The notes under the pieces: model-generated | The model's input: the letters and a program-made list of their open reading frames with translations, nothing else | Told to the model about the DNA's origin: nothing | Databases searched by the model: none | Made by a program: the position numbers and the translations under genes | Part shown: positions 43,101 to 52,050 of the stretch, piece after piece | Layout: each line of letters starts with the position of its first letter | Position numbering within the stretch: position 1 is the first letter of the stretch | Assembly (NCBI RefSeq): GCF_000227135.1 | Contig: NC_018252.1 | Span: forward strand, 168,635-232,634 | Length of the DNA: 64,000 nt | Source: Leishmania donovani | Taxonomy: Eukaryota > Euglenozoa > Kinetoplastea > Trypanosomatida > Trypanosomatidae | Reading direction: 5' to 3'

Positions 43101-44986
43101 TTGCGGCGGTGGTGTTGAAGGAGCGCCTCAACACGGGCTGCGTGGTTGCCATCTGGCATGCCGATCGTCAGCAGCCGCTGCAGCTCCACCGCTGACACGC
43201 TCTGCGTACTCGTTGCGCTCAGCAGCAGCGGCACCGGTAGATGCCACACCACCTTGCGCGCGAATGAGAAGATCACCTCGCCCTGCGTTGTGTAGTAGAA
43301 GTAGTTCTGCGCCGTCAGCCCGCTTGGCCGCTTGCAGCGAATGACGACAGCCTTGGCGGAAAAGTGCGGGCCCTGCGTGACGAACTTCTCGCGGTAGATG
43401 TTGATCGGCACGTTGCAGCGCTGCATGAGCAACGCACGCAGAATGCGCTCGCCGCCGTTCATGATGAAGTAGCCGCCTACCTCCTTCTGCTCCTCCAGCG
43501 CGCGGAAGTGGTCGAGGCGAGCGTCGACGTTGCGAAGGGCGCAGCGGGCCCCTTTCACCATCTCCGGGAAGCTCGCAAAGTTCACCCAGAACTGCTCCTT
43601 GCTCGGCACAAGGTAGTCGTAGGTGTCGTAGTCGGCAGGAGCGACGCGCAGCTGGCGCATCAACGCAAAGTACTCCGTGGAGAAGGTGCGCAGCATCAGC
43701 GACGACGGCGCCGCGGCATTGGCCGATCCAGCAGCGGCGGCCATCTCGGCTGCCGTGTTCGCATCGGGCAGGAAGTGGAAGCCGAGGCGGACGTGGCACG
43801 GCTGGCCGTACGTCTCACCGTAGCGGCGGTGATACTGCGGAGTGGCGAACGGCAGGCAAGCGTGGATCGTCTGGTCGTGCAGCCGCTGCACCTCCTCGAT
43901 CACCTCCGCCTCGCGCAGGTGCTTTGTCTGCATCAGCGCCGCCAGATCGTGGCTACCGGAGGCGGCACGAGTGAAGATGCTCTGCTCCTCTTCCAGCCAT
44001 GCTTGCTGAGCGCGATCCAGCTGGCGCAGGGCGTGGCTGATCCGCTCCTTCATGATGGTGAACTCGCGACGCTGCACCTCCGCCTGCTGCCTTTGCTGGC
44101 CATCTGCTGCAACCTCGCCCGCCCGCTGGCACTCCTGCAGCGCGATGTCCGCAGCGTGCAGACGGTTCTCGACTTTGTTGATCTGATGACGTGCATGCTC
44201 AAGCACGATGCGAGCCGACCGCGCTGGCCGGACGCCGACCGCAACGTCTAGCAGCACCGCCGAGCAAACACCGACTGGCGTAGCCTTCTGAGACGCATCC
44301 GTCATGACGGGGCCGGTGTAGAAGGCGCCTTCGCTCTGCATTTCCCTCGCAAACGCTTCGACACGCAGCGACATAAAGGCGTCGAACTCGTCGATGTGGA
44401 AAGCAACGAGGTCCGCCAGAAGATCGGCGTTCACGCGACTCAGCTGCTCGTTGGGGCGCTCTGCCAGGAGCGCGGACAGCTCCTCCAGCTCCGCCATGGC
44501 CTCTTGCATGTGATGATGCTGCATACCCTCGTAAACACATGTCGCCGTCGCGGAAGTGTTCGCGGTGTCGCGCACCACCTCCTGCGCAGTGCTCATGAGC
44601 TGCCTCAATTCTTTCGCCATGTACTTCAGCTGCTGCGGGCCGCCGGTCTCTGGGGTGCCGATGTGGCTACGGCTGAACTCGAGCTTCGACAGCTTCTTGC
44701 GGAGCCGCTCAAAGAACGGCGTGACGGACGCCTCGGACGCCTGATCGAGCGCGGCGGTGTGATACTGCCGTTCACAAATGTACTTCAGCCGAGTAATGGA
44801 GTTGCGGATGTGTTGCAGGCGCTCCATCGCCGTCATCTTTATGGGTGGAGCGCGTGGCTCATGTATGCAGGCAGTGCCGGTGCGACGGTGACGGCTTGAG
44901 GACCCAGTACTGTGGCTCGTTACCATCGACTCCCCCGCTGAGGAGGAGAGCGACTTTGCGCTATAGTGTGATGAGCGAGACGACAT
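40136..44986 (-). CDS. RPA2: RNA polymerase I second-largest subunit (RPA2/RPA135)
   Basis: A 1,616-aa beta-like subunit of nuclear RNA polymerase. Pol I is indicated by GYDMDDAVIIN (from 1187), where Pol II has GYNQEDS and Pol III GYDIEDA, and by GGYFIMNGGE (504-513), close to GGYFIVNG of Pol I. The hybrid-binding segment GDKFSSRHGQKG (K1350 onward) and a C-terminal zinc ribbon (Cys1545, 1548, 1568, 1571) are intact. The subunit forms half of the active centre that transcribes rRNA and, in African trypanosomes, also surface-protein genes. It is about 400 residues longer than yeast A135; most of the surplus is an N-terminal extension with Ser/Arg-rich and then coiled-coil sequence. The start ATG at 44984-44986 follows a good splice-acceptor signal. 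Confidence 0.93.
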   Translation of the reverse strand: MSSRSSHYSAKSLSSSAGESMVTSHSTGSSSRHRRTGTACIHEPRAPPIKMTAMERLQHIRNSITRLKYICERQYHTAALDQASEASVTPFFERLRKKLSKLEFSRSHIGTPETGGPQQLKYMAKELRQLMSTAQEVVRDTANTSATATCVYEGMQHHHMQEAMAELEELSALLAERPNEQLSRVNADLLADLVAFHIDEFDAFMSLRVEAFAREMQSEGAFYTGPVMTDASQKATPVGVCSAVLLDVAVGVRPARSARIVLEHARHQINKVENRLHAADIALQECQRAGEVAADGQQRQQAEVQRREFTIMKERISHALRQLDRAQQAWLEEEQSIFTRAASGSHDLAALMQTKHLREAEVIEEVQRLHDQTIHACLPFATPQYHRRYGETYGQPCHVRLGFHFLPDANTAAEMAAAAGSANAAAPSSLMLRTFSTEYFALMRQLRVAPADYDTYDYLVPSKEQFWVNFASFPEMVKGARCALRNVDARLDHFRALEEQKEVGGYFIMNGGERILRALLMQRCNVPINIYREKFVTQGPHFSAKAVVIRCKRPSGLTAQNYFYYTTQGEVIFSFARKVVWHLPVPLLLSATSTQSVSAVELQRLLTIGMPDGNHAARVEALLQHHRRKPYGDLRHFIDHITVLGRMYREYHQNSSTFHFLPLYAKGSTCQHDAWYGMFMLRRHVLPHLNSCDAATPDLAPDATAQQLLAWLSPALLAELDRKFDAMIAITRQLYLFIDGAVEHQGNDVPAYQELFTVSQVLMGAFEVCLNRYMRGFVYRFARHLPAALFRRILHLRTLLPPVDAEDAMRQVRQFAEFCGRHGGSDPLDQLARLLVTGNINLNREEDFYCPQTSGWVVMAEHLNFYRFFEQLRCVHRGKTIADMRSSEVRKYPCEAYGFICMVQSPDGEDCGVLNHLSLSTISSNSPDAAMTAQLREIVCKAVPGVRSRATHSTVVDQLCETVPVWMEGELLGYLSPADAVEAAARLRQRKALTLRSQVHVTGIVRRKDASPLHTLEVVYVAPKNKDPAGLYVFFDCGRLMRPVQRLESSVRKDATHLPFPLVFIGTWEQSWLDIAAVPSDPLDAVVQLNRKYEYMEQNGTNLISLTSATIPFFEHNCSPRNLFQCGLSKQSSGTQLQALAWRKEAKLFRTYCPQRYISRTLPMDYYGLDDVNLGVNAVIAILAYTGYDMDDAVIINSTAAQRGMLTAGVTVAKIVTASGKGSDKDDVFVFHNLLSTGERFTAELEANGLPPKRANASLDAFSFDRDHKYPGLRDNNDVYCCAKRVERVDPFTNKSVYEYTRHHATKWRHFDKGEDAWVQQVIPLVYSGPDPTSVLMIFRIPRPPTVGDKFSSRHGQKGTLPLHIRSHNLPFATASGITPDVIINPHAFPSRMTVGMVLEIMTAKVGAIEGRFIDHSAWSTVDEQPRVAELIGEALVKAGYNRYGREHLIDGISGEEMKADVFMGICGYQRLRHMVSDKWQARARTDAHTYRAVTKTGQPVKGRKRHGGVRVGEMERDGLLSHGISEVVVDRLLHVSDKTKAFICPRCGSLLSLYERHATEYGTWRTCRFCGAGADESTDSIAMVEIPQVLRLWAAELTSIGVRVALKTSELSDFI

Positions 44987-46198
44987 GGCTGGCGCACATT
45001 CTAGATGGAGGGAGAGAAAAAAGAATGTCGGCGGAGATGCCGCTCACACACTGGCCAAGATAAGCAAGCGGGGAATGGCGAGAGAGACGCAAACCGCAAC
45101 AACACCTCCTGCGAGAGAAATGCGTGTTGCTATCCACGTTGGCGGAAGTAAGAGAAACACACACAAGAAAAAAGCAAGGAAAAGCAGAAGGGGCCTTGTT
45201 AGTAGTTAAGCGTCGGCCGCGCGCAGAGCTGTACGCCTACTTGCACTCACGCGCACAGACTGAGCAGACGGCAGCGACTCACGGCGGCACTTGCGAGGAC
45301 GACTCTCTCCGCCACCGCAATACGAGCCTGTCTTGCTCCCCTCCCTCCCCCCTCCCCTGGTGTGGTGCTCGTGCTCCTCCTCCCCTACGATTTTGTTTGT
45401 GCTTTGCCGCCTCCTGCGAGCTGTGGCGCGTGGCTGCAGATGGTGAGGAGGCGCGTAGGCTAAGGTGCGTTGGTGCAGGGCGTACACCGCGTACGAGAGC
45501 AATCGAGGGAAGACCAATGTGCACTGGGCAGAGAAGGCAAGATAAAAGGAAGGGGCAAGCGTGACTGGTGTTTAGATGCGCATACGTTCGCCAATGTGGG
45601 CAAATATGGGGCGCCAGAGGGGAAGAAGACGAGGGTGTTGGCTGACGGGAGACACACAGACACATTCACCCGTGATAAAAGCCCCCGGTGCATGCAAAAG
45701 CAGCGGCGGTAATGTCTGGTGTGGCGTAAAGGGTCTTTGCGTAAAACGGTGGTCAGCAACGAATGCTGGTGTACAAGAGCCGTGAGAGGGGGAAAAACAA
45801 TGAAGCAAGGGTACACAAGAGGTACATCCGTTCACGGCTTGATCGTAGGTGCGCAGCAGTGCATCTGCCCGCCTGCCCCCTCCTCACGTGATCTACCTTT
45901 CTGCGGTGTTGCGGTTATTCTCTGCTTTGTTTCTCTTCTTCTGCGTGCTCATGTGGGTATACATTAGGTGGGACTTGCACGGAGAGACATCAGCAGCAGC
46001 GGCAACCTATCAACCACTCATCCATCACAGCCACCGGTGGAGAAGGTCCAGGAGGACAGAGCCGAGTGAGCCGTGTCTGGAACGTGCAGCCGCAGTGTCG
46101 CTACGCGTAAGCACACACATCCTTGCGCTGGCCTGCGGTGAGGGGGGCTCCTGTTCAGATCTCATTCCCACCCCCGCTCCGCAAGCACACGAGATACA
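44987..46198. other. Intergenic spacer, 1.2 kb
   Basis: No supported gene. It holds the RPA2 leader and the 3' region of the 301-aa gene. Repeat content is low. Confidence 0.6.
45001..45026 (-). promoter_or_regulatory. Candidate spliced-leader acceptor of RPA2
   Basis: In the minus sense a T/C-rich tract (about 45003-45026, containing TTCTTTTTTCTCTCCCTCC) is followed at once by TAG, with AG at 45001-45002. The resulting leader would be 14 nt and would contain an upstream out-of-frame ATG at 44997-44999. Confidence 0.5.
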
Positions 46199-47104
46199 CT
46201 ACCACTTCGCGTAGTTCATGTACTGCAGCGTCAGAGCCGTGCACACAACGGTGAAGCAGACGTTAATCGGGATCCAGTTGTAGCGGGCAAACACACCAAA
46301 CATGTACAGCATCCGCGGCACGTCAATGAAGAGGAATTTGGGTAGTCTGCCACCCTCCGTTTTGTACATGTAACTCAGCAGTTTTATCTGCTGCTCCACA
46401 TCCCGCTTCCCGCGGATCATGCGGAAGAGCGGGGCGTATGTGACGAAGGTGCGCCGGATGTGCTTGGCCCACATCTCATCCACCACGCGGATCGCCTTGT
46501 CATAGTCGTCCTTCAGGCAGTAGACGCGCACCATCTGGTTCGCCAGCTCGCGCTGCACAATCTTCGGCTGTGCCACAGAGCAGTCCATGAGCTCCTCGTA
46601 TAGCTCCTCCGCCTGGAAGACCGTCATCTTGCCCCGCTCCACGTCGTAGCTAACGAGGCTGAAGAGTGGCACCAAGTGGTGGGCCGCCAGGCCGGACAAC
46701 ACATGAGGGTGCTCGCGCAGACCACCCTCGTGGAACCACAGCGTATGGATGGACGGACGCACCTCCTTGTTCATGAGATGCTTCTCAAGGAAGTTCTCCG
46801 CGTTGCGAATGCCGAGCGCCAGCTGCGACAGCGTGACTGAGATCTGATTCTCTGTCCGCTGGAGAGCGAGCGCATTTTCGATAAGCACGATCTGGTCCAT
46901 GCGGTTGAAAAGCACCGGTGGCAGAGGCTTGTCCAGCCCCACAGCCCGCAGCGGCGCTTGTGGACGCATAAACTTAAAGTGGTCGTAGCCGGCGCGAATG
47001 GTCGGGACGCCGCCGACCAGCAAGGGTCCTACGGGGTAGCAGCTGACCCCCATCCACGGCTCCACATCCATGTGGCCACGGCGCAGTAGTCGACAGGCGT
47101 GCAT
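46199..47104 (-). CDS. PPR-like protein with C-terminal membrane segment, 301 aa
   Basis: A 301-aa frame with the ATG at 47102-47104. The start (MHACRLLRRGHM) is basic and could be a mitochondrial signal. Residues 187-225 resemble a pentatricopeptide or TPR-type helix pair (ANQMVRVYCLKDDYDKAIRV, then a turn and VTYAPLFRMI). The helices before it (about 70-180) may form related repeats. A hydrophobic segment at about 277-296 ends the protein, with WPI-like aromatic flanks and a short basic end (NYAKW). This suggests a membrane-bound mitochondrial helical-repeat protein. RNA binding is not shown, and the membrane tail is unusual for PPR proteins. Confidence 0.78.
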   Translation of the reverse strand: MHACRLLRRGHMDVEPWMGVSCYPVGPLLVGGVPTIRAGYDHFKFMRPQAPLRAVGLDKPLPPVLFNRMDQIVLIENALALQRTENQISVTLSQLALGIRNAENFLEKHLMNKEVRPSIHTLWFHEGGLREHPHVLSGLAAHHLVPLFSLVSYDVERGKMTVFQAEELYEELMDCSVAQPKIVQRELANQMVRVYCLKDDYDKAIRVVDEMWAKHIRRTFVTYAPLFRMIRGKRDVEQQIKLLSYMYKTEGGRLPKFLFIDVPRMLYMFGVFARYNWIPINVCFTVVCTALTLQYMNYAKW

Positions 47105-47849
47105 CCTGCACGTACAAACTACTCTTGACCTTGCGCGAGAGAGGAGGCCGACAGAAAAAAACTGAGGGCCGCAAGCTGTGTCTATTTAGCTTGCGTGTGC
47201 GAGGTAGTGGTGGCGATGCAGTCATGCCCGTTTCAGTTTCGCAGCTCCTACCCACAGTCGCGGGATGGCGTGTGTGCGCGCGCGCCGGTGGTGGCAGGCA
47301 GGGGCAGGACGAGAAGAGAGAGAAAGAGGGGGAGGGGGCGAGCAGTCGCATGGCGCAAGAGAAAAACGGCGGAGCGCGGCACCAAAATGCAAGACCTACC
47401 GTGTGGGAGGAGGGCGTGCGGACGCTACTTGTACAGACATGAAGAAGCGCGTACTCAAACGCAGATCATGGTGGCCGCCTCGCGCACCTGTGACTCGTCG
47501 GTTCTTTGTTTTACTATTCTTCTCCTCTCTGCACTACGCGGCCTTGATGACGGGAGTTGATGCCTCCTTCTCCACCTATCCTCCAGTCGGATAGGTGTGG
47601 CCCGCGGCGAGACATTTATGATTATAGCGGGCGGAGAGCTGTGCAGAGGCACAGGCACAGCATGGGAGCACGCCGCATTTCTTTGTGGTTTGCTTATGTG
47701 GATGTGAATGTCTAAGCAGATTTTCGACGTCCTTTCACAGGCACCAAAAAAAAAAGAACGAGAGGAGTCGCGGCACCTCAGCTGCCGCAGAACCAGCCCT
47801 CATGTATCTCTCTCCTCGTGCGCCACCGGACAGGAGGGAGGGAGATTCT
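47105..47849. other. Intergenic spacer, 0.7 kb
   Basis: No supported gene. The minus sense has a pyrimidine tract at about 47132-47160 followed by AG at 47130-47131, a candidate acceptor for the 301-aa gene (25-nt leader). Confidence 0.5.
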
Positions 47850-48338
47850 CTACAGGGGTGGCACCGACTTGCTCATCACCTCCGCCTCAATTCGCGTGGC
47901 GAGCAGCGCCGCCTCGTCGTACAGCTCCACCATGCGCCGGCCCAGCTCCGCGCTTTCGGTGGCCGCGGCCGCGATTTCCTGATCGAGCAACGCTACCGGA
48001 ACATCGATGATGTTCCCGGAAGCATCCTGACCACCACCGAGCTGTACAATGGCCGCACGGAGGGCAGCCCGCTGCGGCGCCAGATGCCGGCGCACAAGCT
48101 CGTGAATGCGGCGCCGCTCAAGTGCTGTTTCACGCTCTACCTGTTGAATCAACGTGTCCGGCATTCCGCCGTGATGGTTTCCATCGGCAGCAGGTTCACC
48201 CACCTCGTCGTCTTTCTCTCTGGCGCCGTCCCACAGGCTCTGCGGCATGGCATCCTCAGTTGCGGCCTGCAGCACATTCTGGAGTGCCACCACGTACGCG
48301 CACAGCTCCCGCTCGGCGCGCACGACAGCCTCGGACAT
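47850..48338 (-). CDS. Coiled-coil protein, 162 aa, unknown function
   Basis: A 162-aa frame with its ATG at 48336-48338. Two helical, charged segments (about residues 1-30 and 62-100) and a third (about 117-155) have Leu/Ala/Glu/Arg heptad-like spacing. A short acidic Gly/Asp-rich linker (about 38-56) separates the first two. No presequence, membrane segment, metal motif or catalytic motif is visible. Small coiled-coil subunits of kinetochore, prefoldin-like or trafficking complexes look like this, but nothing allows a choice. Confidence 0.7.
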   Translation of the reverse strand: MSEAVVRAERELCAYVVALQNVLQAATEDAMPQSLWDGAREKDDEVGEPAADGNHHGGMPDTLIQQVERETALERRRIHELVRRHLAPQRAALRAAIVQLGGGQDASGNIIDVPVALLDQEIAAAATESAELGRRMVELYDEAALLATRIEAEVMSKSVPPL

Positions 48339-48823
48339 GAATCAGGGCGCTTGTGCCAACAACGCTCGATGCTGGCCTCCTAGATCACACGCACGCACGC
48401 ACACACACACGCATACCGAAACACAGGCGGCGCGAAGGATGCGCGCGATAGAAGGAGCAGGAGTAGGAATAAGGAGGGAGAAGACAGGCAGACAGAACGA
48501 AGGAAAAGGAGTGGAGGTGTGTGCGAACCATAATTCGACGCGCGGGCGAGTTGGCGATGCGCCTTGTGAAATGAGAAGACCCGCCCATTCACACACCACG
48601 CAAGCACAGGCGCGCACTCGACTCTGGGAAAGCGTCTCTCTCCGCTTTTCCTGCCTTTTCCGCCGCTCTCTTTGCCTCCTGTCTTAATTAGCACCGGCTC
48701 GCTGTGCCTGCCAAGACGGCGTTTTTGGCCTCTTCTCAGAACAAGCGCACACCCACACGCACATACAAGCCATCAGCTCTGCGGCCACTACGCCAATCTT
48801 ACGTGTGTGTGTGCGCGTGCGCT
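48339..48823. other. Intergenic spacer, 0.5 kb
   Basis: No supported gene. A short (AC)n is near 48393-48412, and a GT run at 48803-48812 lies in the 3' end of the AN1 gene. Confidence 0.6.
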
Positions 48824-50821
48824 TCACATAACAACACACTTCGTCATTTGATCGGCCTTGAGCGCCGTCCTCGCCTTCCCCGTCAAGCCCCGTAGTCGCT
48901 GCAGCTCGTCCTTCACCGCAGCCTCGGCACCAGGCAAATCCGCAGGGCACAGCAGCAGCACATCCCTGTTTTGTAGCGTCACCGGAGTGGACGACGTGGG
49001 GGTTCTCGCGCGGCCGCTCCATAAGCAGGCTAACCCTCCCTCAGTGCCCGCCGCTGCCGAACCGGCGCCGCTGCCGCTGCCAAGACGATACACAGAGAAG
49101 GTGTTGAGCGCCTCCCTGGCGTCACGGTGCTGCGCCATTTGCTGCTCCCCAACCTCCTCGCGCAGGCGATCCACCACACGGGCGAGCGGCCAGTCGCGGC
49201 CAAGCGCGATGCACATTGGCATCAAGGCCACAGGCATGGCGGCATCCGCGACGAAGACCGCCACGACAACGCGCGGGGCGGTAGCAGGGCGAATCGCCGA
49301 AGCGCCACACGGACTCAGCTTAGTGTTGAAGAAGTCGAAGCTGTTCAGCGGTGGAGCGTGTCGAAACGGCCACACAGACGCGGCCGGCAACGGTGTCACG
49401 TTGCCAGCCACATCGATGACGGTAGCAGAAGACAGAGTAGCATCACCTTCAGCGTCGAGTGCCGGCTCCGGCAGCATCCCTGTATCCGGCGCAGAGGCCC
49501 CGGCGCGATCCTCCGACGGCTGAGAGTTGCGCCATTCCGCTTTGTCTGCCGCCGTATCCGGGGCACCCACGCTGGTTTCTTGAGCGCCTGCCGCGGTACG
49601 GCGGAGCAGCTGCTGATGTTGAAGATAGAGACGCGTGGCGAGCGCCTTGACGCGGTCATCGCGGTAGGCAGACGTCCTTGCAGACGTTGACAGAGCAGCA
49701 GCCGAGGAGGAAGGTGCCGACAGGCAGGTGGCCTTCCCGTACAGGACTGTTACCATAAGGCGCTGCAGAGCCGCCCTCTCTTCCGAAGTCGTGTGGTCTG
49801 CCGAGGCGGCGTCGGTTAGGCTCAGCAGCACCGTCGCATTCGTCATCGGTGCTTTCCGGAGAATAGCATCAACCGGGAGCTGCACCAGCGACAGCGCTGG
49901 CACGCGGCGCAATGTTGACCCAACAACAGCCGCACTGTCAGTGGCGGTGGCAGCGGGGGCCACACTAAACAAAGTCGCGTGCGCTGAGGAGACCCACTCC
50001 GACCACCAAGACAGCATCCACCCGGCCGCCTCGCTATCCTGATCCTGCTTCGCTGCGGGTGCCGATGCATCTCGCAGAAACCCCACGAGTCGATCGCGTA
50101 GCTGGCCCACTGACATCTCTGTCGCCACAATTAAGCTGCAGACGCCGATGGTATAGGTGGGCGCTTCGGTACCACCCACCGCAGATCCTATGAGGTTCGT
50201 CACTGCGGCGGTGGCTGGTGCGACGATGAGCGCCAGCACATCCGTCCGGCGGCTACGGTATCCGACAGGGGCGAGCACGAGAGGGTGTGCTGGTGTGAAC
50301 GGGGCGCACAACGCAGCAACAGGATCGACCGTCGTCGCGCCGTTCCTGTCCTGCTGTCCGAAGGAGACGGCGCGCTGATTTGCTCGCCGCTGCTGCCGCG
50401 CCTTCGATGCGATGTCCTCGTGACCGTGAAAGCGGTGGGCAGCGCAGTAGCAGTCCCCGCACTGAGGGCATGGCGCCAGAGCGCACAGCACGGACTGGCA
50501 CACGACACATCGATGCTGATGCAGCGCAGAGGGCGCGCTTGACGCCAGTGTCGTCCCAGCTTCGGTAAGCGTTAGCAGCGCCTCTTGCGGAGGCGTGCAC
50601 AGCGGGGCGGAACTTGACATCGCAGCGTCGCCCGCTGCTTTGTTGAGTGGGAGCGTAGATGGTGCGCCAGGAGCGGTGGGCGCGGCGTGGGCGGGAATGT
50701 GGTGGCAAGTTGCGTGCGCCGCGCAAAATGTGCCACAACACCACGGACAAGCGTACGGCAAGAAGTCGAACTCACCGCACTCCACGCACAGTGCTCCATC
50801 TCCTTCGCAATCCAGACTCAT
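48824..50821 (-). CDS. Double AN1-type zinc-finger protein with C-terminal CaaX box
   Basis: A 665-aa protein. Two AN1-like fingers sit at the N-terminus: residues 12-45 (CVECGEF through CPWCCGTFCAAHATCHH) and 103-136 (HRCVVCQ through CPQCGDCYCAAHRFHGH). The pattern C-x2-C then C-x2-C then C-x2-H with further His matches ZFAND1/Cuz1 and ZFAND2 proteins, which link ubiquitinated substrates, p97/Cdc48 and the proteasome. The long remainder is Ala/Ser/Thr-rich with structured patches (around 200-270 and 500-580); a ubiquitin-like fold as in Cuz1 is possible but not evident. The last four residues are CVVM (Cys662), a classical farnesylation signal. The frame opens upstream without ATG, so I start at the ATG at 50819-50821. 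Confidence 0.88.
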   Translation of the reverse strand: MSLDCEGDGALCVECGEFDFLPYACPWCCGTFCAAHATCHHIPAHAAPTAPGAPSTLPLNKAAGDAAMSSSAPLCTPPQEALLTLTEAGTTLASSAPSALHQHRCVVCQSVLCALAPCPQCGDCYCAAHRFHGHEDIASKARQQRRANQRAVSFGQQDRNGATTVDPVAALCAPFTPAHPLVLAPVGYRSRRTDVLALIVAPATAAVTNLIGSAVGGTEAPTYTIGVCSLIVATEMSVGQLRDRLVGFLRDASAPAAKQDQDSEAAGWMLSWWSEWVSSAHATLFSVAPAATATDSAAVVGSTLRRVPALSLVQLPVDAILRKAPMTNATVLLSLTDAASADHTTSEERAALQRLMVTVLYGKATCLSAPSSSAAALSTSARTSAYRDDRVKALATRLYLQHQQLLRRTAAGAQETSVGAPDTAADKAEWRNSQPSEDRAGASAPDTGMLPEPALDAEGDATLSSATVIDVAGNVTPLPAASVWPFRHAPPLNSFDFFNTKLSPCGASAIRPATAPRVVVAVFVADAAMPVALMPMCIALGRDWPLARVVDRLREEVGEQQMAQHRDAREALNTFSVYRLGSGSGAGSAAAGTEGGLACLWSGRARTPTSSTPVTLQNRDVLLLCPADLPGAEAAVKDELQRLRGLTGKARTALKADQMTKCVVM

Positions 50822-51706
50822 GGCTGCGAACACTCAGACACATACAAGCACAGGTGCAGCTCCATCGGAAGAAGCACAGCGACAGGTGGTGCCTTGCGGA
50901 AACGCGCAGGCGCCGAAGGTACCGTGAGCGGGTATTTGCGAGGAAGAGGGTGACGTGAACAGAGAAAGAGGTGGGCGCCCACGCAACTCACCCCACTCTC
51001 TGGCGTCGTCGATGGCGCGCACACACACACGCAAGCCGACGGGGAAAACAGCGATGAAGGGTAGCAGGAGGGAGGGGGTGGGGGTGGATGAAACCACCTG
51101 CTGCTGCTGTGGTGTGTGCGTTTTCCCGTAGGGAATAAGATGGGGAAGGGGAAGGGGCACAGACGACAGAGATGTGGTGAAAGAAGAGAGGAGTGAGACG
51201 AAGGAGGCGCACACGCGCACAGCAGGGCAGACACAACCGCCACACCAACCGCATACGTACCTTCCCTCAAGAGCTGTCGAAGAAGCGGCGAAGGGAGAGG
51301 GAGAGAGACTACGAGGTAGAGAAGGAGGCTGGCTGGCACGAGTGAGCAAGTATCACCTCTCTTTCTCTCTGTGTTCGCGGGTGATGGCCCCTTTTTTTGT
51401 GTGGGGAGAGGGGGTCTTCCGGTCTTGGCAACGCCTATGTCTTCTTTTTGTTCGCGTTGGAAGGAATACGCAGGTACAGCCACTACACTCGCCCACCGAG
51501 AGAGAGAGGGAAGAGTCAAGCAGTCGTGTATGCCTCCACTTGACCACACACGTGCACAGATCAGTCGCCTGGGCACCAGCATGCAAGACAGAGTGTAACC
51601 CAGCACACACAGAGAGATGAAAGCGAGCGATGCATGCGCATATATGTATACGTGTATGTGCACGTGAGAAGCGCAAGCAGAAGCAACCGATGCTCTTCTC
51701 ACGCAC
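50822..51706. other. Intergenic spacer, 0.9 kb
   Basis: No supported gene. It holds the AN1-gene leader, with purine blocks on the plus strand near 50938-50976 and 51165-51205, and the 3' region of the 95-aa gene. Confidence 0.6.
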
Positions 51707-51994
51707 CTAGTACCAACGCCAGCGCTCCAGGCGGTTGTACTTGTGAATGAACTCTTTCGTGTACACTTGGGCCGGGTAGTAGTTCTTCTCCTGGTAGTGC
51801 GAGTACTGCGGCATGTACGCAGCGTGGTAGAGGTAGACACAGATGGCCATGGGCGAGAAACCGAGGAAGAACGCCGGCACAAACGTGTCGCTCATCGTCC
51901 ATTGGTGCGGCGGGTTGAACCAACGACCCGAGTGAGGAGGGGCGAAAAGGTTCGATGTGGCATGGCCACGAGATACACAAGTGCGGCGCAGCAT
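51707..51994 (-). CDS. Small aromatic-rich membrane protein, 95 aa
   Basis: A 95-aa frame from the ATG at 51992-51994; the frame continues upstream only as the CA repeat and low complexity. It begins with a basic presequence-like part (MLRRTCVSRGHATSN). A Trp/Pro-rich turn (GRWFNPPHQW) and a membrane segment (about 37-58, VPAFFLGFSPMAICVYLYHA) follow, then a Tyr-rich hydrophilic tail ending KYNRLERWRWY. The composition is typical of small accessory subunits of mitochondrial respiratory complexes. I do not recognise the family, so complex membership is conjecture. Confidence 0.78.
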   Translation of the reverse strand: MLRRTCVSRGHATSNLFAPPHSGRWFNPPHQWTMSDTFVPAFFLGFSPMAICVYLYHAAYMPQYSHYQEKNYYPAQVYTKEFIHKYNRLERWRWY

Positions 51995-51999
51995 GGGGG

Positions 52000-52000
<1 letters not shown>

Positions 52001-52040
<40 letters not shown>
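52001..52040 (-). repeat. (TG)20 run, CA repeat in the predicted leader of the 95-aa gene
   Basis: Forty bases of pure TG on the plus strand, the longest dinucleotide run in the window. In the transcribed sense it is (CA)20, ending 6 nt before the ATG at 51994. Confidence 0.95.
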
Positions 52041-52041
<1 letters not shown>

Positions 52042-52050
52042 ACGACGACA

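Noticed and set aside
50818..51882. 354-codon minus-strand frame overlapping the 95-aa gene
   Set aside because: Begins inside the 95-aa gene in another frame, then runs through spacer with low-complexity Ser/Pro/Cys sequence.
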